Shown piece after piece: positions 11,204 through 20,984 of a DNA stretch of 64,000 nt. The notes beneath the pieces were generated by a model that saw only the letters and a program-made list of their open reading frames with translations, had not been told where the DNA came from and searched no databases. Within the stretch, counting starts at the first letter, position 1; each line of letters begins with the position of its first letter. The position numbers and the translations under genes were made by a program. Source of the stretch: Metridium senile (Eukaryota > Cnidaria > Anthozoa > Actiniaria > Metridiidae); contig OX459105.1 of NCBI GenBank assembly GCA_949775045.1, positions 1,569,368 to 1,633,367 on the forward strand. The letters run 5' to 3'.

Positions 11204-12177
11204 AAAAACTAAATATGTATTGTCTAATTGCACTATTTTGTACAAACTAGTGGATATCACTGCAGCAGAACAGTGAGAACAAAACTAAATATGTATTGTC
11301 TAATTGGACTATTTTGTACAAACTAGTGGATATCACTGGAGCAGAACAGTGAGAACAAAACTAAATATGTATTGTCTAATTGCACTATTTTGTACAAACT
11401 AGTGGATATCACTGCAGCAGAACAATGAGAACAAAACTAATTATGTATTGTCTAATTGCAGTATTTTGTACAAACTAGTGGATATCACTGCAGCAGAACA
11501 ATGAGAACAAAACTAATTATGTATTGTCTAATTGTACTATTTTGTACAAACTAGTGGATATCACTGAAGCAGAACAGCGAGAACAAAACTAAATATGTAT
11601 TGTCTAATTGCACTATTTTGTACAAACTAGTGGATATCACTGGAGCAGAACAGTGAGAACAAAACTAAATATGTATTGTCTAATTGCACTATTTTGTACA
11701 AACTAGTGGATATCACTGCAGCAGAACAGTGAGAACAAAACTAAATATGTATTGTCTAATTGCACTATTTTGTACAAACTAGTGGATATCACTGCAGCAG
11801 AACAATGAGAACAAAACTAATTATGTATTGTCTAATTGCACTATTTTGTACAAACTAGTGGATATCACTGAAGCAGAACAGTGAGAACAAAACTAATTAT
11901 GTATTGTCTAATTGCACTATTTTGTACAAACTAGTGGATATCACTGAAGCAGAACAGTGAGAACAAAACTAAATATGTATTGTCTAATTTCACTATTTGT
12001 ACAGACTTGTGGATATCACTGCAGCAAAACAGTGAGAACAAAACTAAATATGTATTGTCTAATTGCACTATTTTGTACAAACTAGTGGATATCACTGCAG
12101 CAGAACAGTGAGAACAAAACTAAATATGTATTGTCTAATTGGACTATTTTGTACAAACTAGTGGATATCACTGGAGC
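11204..12177. repeat. 76-bp tandem array, 13 copies, 3' of the membrane-protein gene
   Basis: Period marked by AAATATGTATTGTCTAATTG at 11211, 11287, 11363 and so on to 12122. All spacings are 76 except one copy of 75 bp. Copies differ by a few substitutions, for example GCAGCAG versus GGAGCAG. It starts about 70 bp after the stop codon at 11134, so it may lie in the 3' UTR. Confidence 0.95.
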
Positions 12178-12374
12178 TGATGAACTTTGTGATAATGGTA
12201 TCCTTCATTGTAATGTGTGATTTACATTAAGGATACTCGAACCGTGAACACTTTACTTTTTTCATGTTGTTATTTTCTGAACCTTCTACTGATTCGAAAC
12301 ATCTAAAAATGAAGCAATGAGCTCAAATACATTAAAGAGTGATACACTAAAGTTTGTTTCAAAGGTTAATGAAA

Positions 12375-12456
12375 ACAACTATATTTACAACTAGTGTTCT
12401 TGGTATACTTCTGACAAATACCAAGTATTTAAGAACACTAGTTGTAAATATTGTTG
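12375..12456. repeat. Hairpin-forming inverted repeat
   Basis: TTTACAACTAGTGTTCTTGG and its inverse (AAGAACACTAGTTGTAAAT) are separated by about 25 bp, giving a strong hairpin. It could be a small MITE or a structured 3' end. Confidence 0.6.
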
Positions 12457-13320
12457 ACAAAAAGTGGAATAGTAAGTTAAAATTGAGTTCTTGTACTAGG
12501 TAATTGTTTTTGGAATTTTAAGAAGCAAAACTACTGTCAGAGCAATGTAAATAAGATGTGAAATATTTTTGTTTGTTTTTGTATTGTACGTTTTTGATAA
12601 GTTTTCATAAAATAAAAATAAAAAATCACCTTAACTAATAGTTATAAGATGAAGTTTTATGCAAACTCTGGTATGAAAACGCATGGGACGAACACTATGT
12701 ATAGGAAATCATGATTTCGAGTGCATTTTGGAATAAATTTGAACGAGTGGGTTTTCAAAAAATTGCATGAGAAAATGATATGATTTCCATTTAATAATAT
12801 ACATGAAAAAAGTTCTCGATTCTGAAGGAAGTGACGTTGAACATGTGACAAGATAATTTTATTCAACAAACCATAATTTTACACTTGTGAACGTTTAGAA
12901 ATTCGGATGAAAAGGCATTATATTTTATTGATTATATTCTATTTTATATATTCTATTTTATTTTATTTTAATTTTTTTTTTCATTATTATTTTTACTGAT
13001 TTCCTTTCTTCTGCACTGTACATTTCCTTAAAACAGCACTGCTCTTAGCCAATCAGTACTGAGAATTTTTTTCATGTATGTCATTAGAAATGAAGAGCAT
13101 TTTTCAAATTTCTTTGGATTGGCTATAAACTTTATTGAGTAATTCCAAAATAAGCTTTTTTAGTAACCATTATTTGGTATATGGCTTCTAAGATATACAA
13201 TGCTAATGTTGGGTCCATATTTACTATTAAGGGGGCCACACCTCAAAGCGTTGTACCCGAGATTGTTACACATACACACACATTTGTTTTAGTGTATCAT
13301 TTTTAATTCTTTAATCAATT
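12457..13320. other. No gene seen
   Basis: AT-rich intergenic DNA with an AATAAA near 12610. I see no supported coding frame. Confidence 0.4.
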
Positions 13321-16300
13321 CAATAATAATAATAATAGTGTATTTCTATAGCACACACATCAACTACTTTGTTGTGGCGCTTTACAAAACAATGCGAAAT
13401 AACAATAATAATATTGTTGATAATAATAGTGTATTTCTATAGCACACACATCAACTACTTTGTTGTGGCGCTTTACAAAACAATGCGAAATAATAATAAT
13501 AATAATAATATTGTTGAGAAAGGTTTAAACCCAGGATTAAACATTGTGGTTGAGTGGAGATAATCTGAGATTTTATTACTTGACAAAAAGTGTTGACGTT
13601 TCGGCCTTTTCGATCTGATGATGGTTGCTGTGTAAGATGGCCGAAACGTCAATACATTTTGTTAAGTAATAAAATCTCAGATGATCTCCACTCAACCACA
13701 ATAATATTGTTGAAAATAATAATAGTGCATTTGTATAGCACACACATCAACTACTTTGTTGTGACGCTTTACAAAACAATGCAAAATAATAATAATATTG
13801 TTGATAATAATAGTGTATTTCTATAGCACACACATCAACTACTTTGTTGTGGCGCTTTACAAAACAATGCAATAGTGCATTTCTATAGCACACACAACTA
13901 CTTTGTTGTGGCGCTAATTTACAACTCAATACGGAAACAATAAAATTGTTGATAATAAGAGTGCATTTCTATAGCACACACATCAACTACTTTGTTGTGG
14001 CGCTTTACAAAACAATGCGAAATAATAATAATAATATTGTTGATAATAATAGTGTATTTCTATAGCACACACATCAACTACTTTGTTGTGGCGCTTTACA
14101 AAACAATGCAATAGTGCATTTCTATAGCACACACATCAACTACTTTGTTGTGGCGCTAATTTACAACTCAATACGGAAACAATAAAATTGTTGATAATAA
14201 GAGTGCATTTCTATAGCACACACATCAACTACTTTGTTGTGGCGCTTTACAAAACAATGCGGAATAATAATAATAATATTGTTGATAATAATAGTGTATT
14301 TCTATAGCACACACATCAACTACTTTGTTGTGGTGCTTTACAAAACAATGCGAAATAATAATAATAATAATATTGTTGAGAAAGGTTTAAACCCAGGATT
14401 AAACATTGTGGTTGAGTGGAGATCATCTGAGATTTCATTACTTGACAAAAAGTGTTGACGTTTCGGCCTTTTCGATCTGATGATGGTTGCTGTGTAAGAT
14501 GGCCGAAACGTCAATACATTTTGTTAAGTAATAAAATCTCAGATGATCTCCACTCAACCACAATAATATTGTTGAAAATAATAATAGTGCATTTGTATAG
14601 CACACACATCAACTACTTTGTTGTGACGCTTTACAAAACAATGCAAAATAATAATAATATTGTTGATAATAATAGTGTATTTCTATAGCACACACATCAA
14701 CTACTTTGTTGTGGCGCTTTACAAAACAATGCAATAGTGCATTTCTATAGCACACACATCAACTACTTTGTTGTGGCGCTAATTTACAACTCAATACGGA
14801 AACAATAAAATTGTTGATAATAAGAGTGCATTTCTATAGCACACACATCAACTACTTTGTTGTGGCGCTTTACAAAACAATGCGAAATAATAATAATAAT
14901 ATTGTTGATAATAATAGTGTATTTCTATAGCACACACATCAACTACTTTGTTGTGGCGCTTTACAAAACAATGCGAAATAATAATAATAATAATATTGTT
15001 GAGAAAGGTTTAAACCCAGGATTAAACATTGTGGTTGAGTGGAGATCATCTGAGATTTCATTACTTGACAAAAAGTGTTGACGTTTCGGCCTTTTCGATC
15101 TGATGATGGTTGCTGTGTAAGATGGCCGAAACGTCAATACATTTTGTTAAGTAATAAAATCTCAGATGATCTCCACTCAACCACAATAATATTGTTGAAA
15201 ATAATAATAGTGCATTTGTATAGCACACACATCAACTACTTTGTTGTGACGCTTTACAAAACAATGCAAAATAATAATAATATTGTTGATAATAATAGTG
15301 TATTTCTATAGCACACACATCAACTACTTTGTTGTGGCGCTTTACAAAACAATGCAATAGTGCATTTCTATAGCACACACATCAACTACTTTGTTCACAG
15401 GTAGCCCAAGCGTAGAGTCAGTACAAGGGAATGTATGGTGAATTGTAATTTTAACATAAATATGTCAATAAAATTTCCCTTTCTTACATGGATGTTTTTT
15501 GTGGTCTCTGATAATGTCTGTGAAGAATTTTTGGAAAATTTGATCAATTGTACATCCCCTTGTTAATATATTGACAAGGTTGGACGCTAAAGGCACCAAC
15601 TCACTTCCAATCCAGTCTACTTCAGAAGCTTTTTTTCCACGAAAAACAATTCCTTTCCAAAATTCACTCCTCATAGCTAAGGAAGGGTTGTTTGGCTATC
15701 AATCCATACCAAATTCTTCGAGCCAGCGCGCGGTACTGAGCCGTGAGCCCTCAAGACCCTCAATAAAACGACTACGAAAACCGCCATTTTATGCGTGAAG
15801 GTACAATCCGGAACAGAAAAGCCGTTGAACGCGCGGTATGGCCTGGGAACGGTTGCAAATTTAACCCTCACCGGGAGGGTGTCAGTGAAATGACATCGTC
15901 AGCGAACAACGGACCCCTACCTGATGCGAGTGAAATTTTAGCCGCCTTTCGTACTTTCCCACCAATCAACAGGGGAAACTCTTCATATTTAATCGTGGGA
16001 AACACATAAGTTCACATACATCGAGAGATCTACGAGTTAAAACAAAAGCGTCTAAAATGTAAACAAAAATATCCTAAATCAAAGAAACTGTTTTAAAAAC
16101 AGGTAAGTTCATTTTATCGGAAGAACATTAGTATTTGGTATCACATATTATGCTGAATTTCTGCACGGGATTGTTTGCTTTTCGCTGACGATGTCATTTT
16201 ACTGACACCCTCCCGGTGAGGGTTAAATTTGCAACCGTTCCCAGGCCATACCGCGCGTTCAACGGCTTTTCTGTTCCGGATTGTACCTTCACGCATAAAA

Positions 16301-16970
16301 TGGCGGTTTTCGTAGTCGTTTTATTGAGGGTCTTGAGGGCTCACGGCTCAGTACCGCGCGCTGGCTCGAAGAATTTGGTATGGATTGATAGCCAAACAAC
16401 CCTTCCTTAGCTATGAGGAGTGAATTTTGGAAAGGAATTGTTTTTCGTGGAAAAAAAGCTTCTGAAGTAGACTGGATTGGAAGTGAGTTGGTGCCTTTAG
16501 CGTCCAACCTTGTCAATATATTAACAAGGGGATGTACAATTGATCAAATTTTCCAAAAATTCTTCACAGACATTATCAGAGACCACAAAAAACATCCATG
16601 TAAGAAAGGGAAATTTTATTGACATATTTATGTTAAAATTACAATTCACCAAGTTCACCATACATTCCCTTGTACTGACTCTACGCTTGGGCTACCTGTG
16701 CTTTGTTGTGGCGCTAATTTACAACTCAATACGGAAACAATAAAATTGTTGATAATAAGAGTGCATTTCTATAGCACACACATCAACTACTTTGTTGTGG
16801 CGCTTTACAAAACAATGCGAAATAATAATAATAATATTGTTGATAATAATAGTGTATTTCTATAGCACACACATCAACTACTTTGTTGTGGCGCTTTACA
16901 AAACAATGCAATAGTGCATTTCTATAGCACACACATCAACTACTTTGTCGTGGCGCTTTACAAAACAATA
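13320..16970. repeat. Higher-order tandem complex built from a GCGC...CTTTACA repeat and a palindromic MITE
   Basis: The basic unit (about 95 bp) runs AATAATAGTGTATTTCTATA, GCACACACATCAACTACTTT, GTTGTGGCGCTTTACAAAAC. It is joined to a palindrome of about 155 bp containing TTGACGTTTCGGCC and its inverse (13548-13702, 14410-14564, 15033-15187). The larger block repeats at offsets of 862 and 623 bp. A foldback element (15396-16700) is inserted into one unit. The basic unit resembles the inverse of the AGCGCTATA...AAT(ATT)n tails of CR1/L2-type retroelements (inference). Confidence 0.85.
15396..16700. mobile_element. 1.3-kb foldback element, 7-bp TSD CTTTGTT
   Basis: CACAGGTAGCCCAAGCGTAG at the left is inverted exactly at 16681-16700. 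CTTTGTT at 15389-15395 is repeated at 16701-16707, and the interrupted host repeat resumes. Arms of about 510 bp (15396-15908 and 16182-16700) are near-identical: 64- and 69-codon frames read the same on opposite strands in both arms. The spacer is about 270 bp. No transposase. Superfamily uncertain; a 7-bp duplication would fit P- or Dada-like elements. Confidence 0.88.
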
Positions 16971-16972
16971 TG

Positions 16973-17545
16973 TTACTGCAATTTTCACAAACATGCGAAC
17001 TCCAACGCTAAAATACCGAACTCGTTTTATGAGTTTTCGCTTCCGTCAATCAAACTTCCGACATTTCCCGGATGCTTTCCGTAGTAACGACATTCAATAT
17101 GGTGGAATTTGAAAGATTTTGCGACGGTTTTGAAGACTTTTTTAGAGGAAATAATAGCTGCGAAACGACAATATTTAGAGGAGACTCAAATCGTTTGAAG
17201 TTCGATTGAAGTGAAGTGTAAATTCCACAACAAAAGCAATGATCGAACACGTTTGTTTTAGACATTCCACTCACTTAGAAGTATTGTGATACTTACTTGC
17301 TCTCCCTCTTCATCGACGATTAAAGTCTCCTCTAAATGTAGGAGTTTCACGGCTTTTATTTCCTCTGAGGATTCTTCAACATCATGAACAAACCTTTTAA
17401 ACTCGGCCATATTGAATGTCGATACTTCGGAAAGCGCAGTCGGGAAATATCGGGCGTTTGATTGACGGAAGCGAAAACTACAAAAACGAGTTCAGTATTT
17501 GAGCCTTCAGTATTTGAGTTCGCATGTTTGTGAAAGTCGCAGTAA
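16973..17545. mobile_element. Foldback element, about 570 bp, TTACTGC termini
   Basis: TTACTGCAATTTTCACAAAC at the left and its imperfect inverse ending GCAGTAA at the right. Inner arms share TTCCGTCAATCAAAC and ACATTCAATATGG. It terminates the tandem complex. A smaller imperfect inverted repeat follows at 17558-17690. Confidence 0.7.
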
Positions 17546-17690
17546 TGAGAAAATAAAAATTCTTGCGTACACCAAGTGTTGATTATGTCTTTCTTGGTCT
17601 TTAGTAGCAATGTCAATCCATTTTGGTGGCTTATAAAGACTAAGAATGACTTAAACAACACTTTGTGTAAGCAAGAAGTTTTCTTATTTA

Positions 17691-18098
17691 AAACATTTAC
17701 ATTCAGCTCTCTATACTTGTATGGGCTAAATTCCTCTGGTCAGACATTGTGTTTCCCAATGCAGATTCATTTTTGTGACTCGATCAATTTTTATCATGTC
17801 AAGCAAACTTCAAAGGCTTCTTTGACTCTAGAGCAAAACATTTGCAGCAAGTTGAGTTTGTCATGGTATTAATCATGATGGATGCAAAACTTGCTTTGTG
17901 TTGTCGCAGTCATATTACATGTTTTTGTCAAACAATTTATGGATTTTGTCACTAGTGCAGATCAGTCCTTATTGATTACATTTGATTCATCGATCTCAGC
18001 TGGCTCATAACTGTGAGTAAAACTCCCAGAAACCTGAATCACTAATTACTCGATGATTGCGTGACCTAAATGACTACGTCACCGGATCAAAGATATAC
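17691..18098. other. No gene seen
   Basis: Intergenic DNA without a supported coding frame. Confidence 0.4.
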
Positions 18099-18251
18099 AA
18101 TAGCTGTTAATTGTTACAGTTAAATACAAATGTTTTCAAACAATGGATTCTAGTCACGGTTCGCGGTGGAAAACAACAGCTTGAACTGAAAGCCTCGACT
18201 TGAATCCATTGTTCAAAATCATTTGCATATAACTGTATAATAACAGCTATT
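18099..18251. mobile_element. MITE of the AATAGCTGTT family
   Basis: AATAGCTGTTAATTGTTACA at the left and AATAACAGCTATT at the right, with internal CAATGGATTC and GAATCCATTG inverted blocks shared with 8418-8570 and 43346-43492. Confidence 0.75.
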
Positions 18252-18327
18252 ACACATAGTTTATTATTTACAGTGTCCTATAAGGGTTCTTCTGCTATAA
18301 ATACTTAAAATAAATGGAAACTAGCGA

Positions 18328-18540
18328 GTAAACTAATATATGCTGCGTCGGTGTCTAATATATACACGATTACCAATAAAATGAAATTTCTAACACCGTA
18401 AAAAATGATACTTTTAAAGCTTTAATTAATGACGTTTTGAGTTTTAGTCCTTCATCGGAGTATCAAAATATCTAAGTTAAATATCATTTTTACGGTATTA
18501 CCAGCTTCATTTTATTGGCCATTGTATACTTAAAATAAGC
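18328..18540. mobile_element. Inverted repeat with decayed hammerhead-like core
   Basis: AACTAGCGAGTAAACTA, GTCGGTGTCTAATATA and AACACCGTAAAAAATGATAC are shared with the array at 43887-44602. On the minus strand CCGATGA, a stem-II-like block and AAAACGTC occur in hammerhead order (18431-18470), but two core bases are changed. Confidence 0.6.
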
Positions 18541-19103
18541 TAATTATAAAAACACTATATTTCTCTACTACCTTCTGCATGTACTGGAAACCTATACACC
18601 CTATGCAAAAAGGCAATTCCCTACTTAATCAGTTTTAGAAGACACCATTGCTTTTATTAGAAAGAACACATCGAAATTAGTGATATTCCAAAATTCCAAT
18701 GTAGTAACATAAACTGATCAAAAGCTACAGCTTTTTGAATTTATAAAGTTTTGGTTTAAAATTTGCACTTGGGCCTTTAGAGCCCCGCTTTCGCGTTTTT
18801 GGTACATTTTAAATGCTGATAACTCTGAAGTGATATATATTCAATATATGAAAACAGAGCTCTACAAATTACTAATTTAGACATGCTCTTTCTTGTAAGG
18901 TAAAAATATTATTGAAATATTTTATTTTTCATGGTGTTTCGTGTTGCTCGTTCCCAGTCCCTTGCTCTTTTTGCATAGGGCGTATAAAATTGATAATTTA
19001 AGAGTTGATTAATAAGTTAGTCAGTAATCCAATTAATCAATAATTCAATCAATGTCATCAAGACAATCATCTAACTGAGAAAACATGTAATGTTTACTGC
19101 ATC
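18541..19103. other. No gene seen; 3' flank of the TRIM-NHL gene
   Basis: AT-rich intergenic sequence downstream of the minus-strand TRIM gene. No clear AATAAA close to the stop was identified. Confidence 0.4.
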
Positions 19104-20984
19104 TCATCTAAACACCTGTACACGTTTACCTTGCTGTTCCAGTACAAAAACTTGACCATCTGGTGTAACTACAACATCACGAGGATTTTTCATTCGACCA
19201 AGACCTTTACCACGGCTACCAAAGAAGCTGATGAACTGGCCATTTTGATTGCGCAATTGTACACGGTTGTTATTAAGATCACAGACAAGAAGCATGTCTG
19301 CACCAAACACAGCAAGTCCACAAGTACCATTAAACTGGCCTTCATTGTCACCTTCCTCCCCAAACGTGTACAACAAACCACCATTCTCGTAAAACACATA
19401 GATGTGTGATTCGGAAAAAGACACAAAGTACTTATGGTTATCATAAGCGAAAAACATAGGGATCCAAACAACAAGTATATCCAACTTGATATCTTCAAGG
19501 AGATCATCTGTTTGTTTAGAAAACAACTTTATAAATGTCTCTTTACTATCATTATCAAAAGCCAAACATGCAATGGTTTGATCTGTTGTACACAATCGCT
19601 TGAATTCCATTTCTTTCTGTTTACAAATAGTTCTATTGTAGTTACCATGGATATCGAATTCCTTTATACAGCCATAACCATCTTGATTATCACTGACTAG
19701 AAGTCGGTCGTCATTGAAGGCTACTCCCCATGGATCATTAAGTCGACTCTCTCCTGTTCCTCCACCACCAAATTCTCTCAAATACTCTCCATCAGCACTT
19801 AATAATACAACGCGACATTCGTTCCCTCCCTTATTATTTACAACAGCTATCTCGCCGTTATTACCAACAGCTAGTGAGTTGGGACAAGACAACCTTGTTG
19901 TCTCAAAAGCCCTGACTGGTTTAATCTCTGCTTTAGCATCGATTGTCTCAACGTTCTGTGGTGAGTTGCTGATCGGTTCTCCTCCAATACTCACCACAAC
20001 TTTGTACGGTGAAGGTTTGTGTGCTTTATACTTAACGATGTATCTTCCAGTTTGAGATTCAGTGACTTCTGTGTGTACATCGTTGCCGTCAATATCTTGG
20101 ATTTGTACATCAATCAAAGCTTTACTGGTATAGCATACATCTCCTTTTGTATCTTTTGTAACGATACTGAAGTCGTTACTGAATCCACATCTGGCTTGAT
20201 GTATAGACTCGATTGAACATCGTGATGGGTCTATCATGCTTTCAGCGACTTTTCCAAATTGGAGATCTTGCATACTTTTAATGGCCACCTCGTTTGGTAT
20301 ATAATGTACGCTGGGATAGCGCTTGAGTGGTTTCTTGTATAAGATAGATGCTTCTCTGACAGTAGATTTACAATCATTTAATAGTTGTGGTTCTCCAAAC
20401 TCTATTGAATTGAATTGTTCTTCGACGTTCATATCTTCTAAACGCTGGCATTGATTTGTTAAATTTTCAATTCGCTGAATTGTCTCATTCAATTGACTTT
20501 CCTCTTCATCGTTTTCTGCTTTGTTGGTCTTGTGAATGTCGTTCAATCTTGTAAACATTGCTTTTTCGTGATCTTGTAGAATCTTGATTTGAAGTAGAGT
20601 ATTTCTACGTACCTCTCCTTTTGCTAAGTCTATTTCATCATCAAAATCCTTTCTTTCTTGTTTAGACAGCTCCATTTTTTTAGTGAACTTCTTTTGCAAT
20701 CTTTTCAGGCTTTTTTCTCTTTCATTTCGGATGAGTCTTTTATACTCGTTCAATTGATCGTTGTAGTTCTGGATCAATGTGTTATGATGAAATGATGTTG
20801 GAAGGTTTTCGATATCTACCGTTGTTGGCTTTCTACAAGTCGGACACTTCAATGGCTGATTCTCGCTCTGGCAAGTTTGGTTCCAGCTTTGAATACATGT
20901 TAAGCAGAAAGTATGTAGACACGGCAGTGCTTTGGGTTCAGTTAATATACCTTGATGAATAGCACAGGTTACCAGCGTTTTTAA
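19104..20984 (-). CDS. TRIM-NHL protein (RING, coiled coil, filamin, NHL), body of an interrupted gene
   Basis: Codes for all but the first six residues of a TRIM2/3/71-type protein (632 aa if joined to 23010-23027). The RING finger is at residues 7-57, with C-x2-H, then PCLHTFCLTC and KCPTCRKPT. A coiled coil covers about residues 75-190, a filamin-type Ig domain about 255-350, and NHL beta-propeller repeats run to the end (PNSLAVGNNGEIAVVN, DPWGVAFNDDRLLVSD, TCGLAVFGADMLLVCD, PRDVVVTPDGQVFVLE). B-boxes are absent. TRIM-NHL proteins are E3 ligases and RNA-binding regulators; the NHL domain binds targets. Here the second zinc ligand is His instead of Cys. There is no ATG upstream within this segment: the reading frame stops inside the adjoining transposon, and the first internal Met lies beyond the RING. 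It is therefore either a recently broken allele or a pseudogene. Confidence 0.88.
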   Translation of the reverse strand, partial: LKTLVTCAIHQGILTEPKALPCLHTFCLTCIQSWNQTCQSENQPLKCPTCRKPTTVDIENLPTSFHHNTLIQNYNDQLNEYKRLIRNEREKSLKRLQKKFTKKMELSKQERKDFDDEIDLAKGEVRRNTLLQIKILQDHEKAMFTRLNDIHKTNKAENDEEESQLNETIQRIENLTNQCQRLEDMNVEEQFNSIEFGEPQLLNDCKSTVREASILYKKPLKRYPSVHYIPNEVAIKSMQDLQFGKVAESMIDPSRCSIESIHQARCGFSNDFSIVTKDTKGDVCYTSKALIDVQIQDIDGNDVHTEVTESQTGRYIVKYKAHKPSPYKVVVSIGGEPISNSPQNVETIDAKAEIKPVRAFETTRLSCPNSLAVGNNGEIAVVNNKGGNECRVVLLSADGEYLREFGGGGTGESRLNDPWGVAFNDDRLLVSDNQDGYGCIKEFDIHGNYNRTICKQKEMEFKRLCTTDQTIACLAFDNDSKETFIKLFSKQTDDLLEDIKLDILVVWIPMFFAYDNHKYFVSFSESHIYVFYENGGLLYTFGEEGDNEGQFNGTCGLAVFGADMLLVCDLNNNRVQLRNQNGQFISFFGSRGKGLGRMKNPRDVVVTPDGQVFVLEQQGKRVQVFR

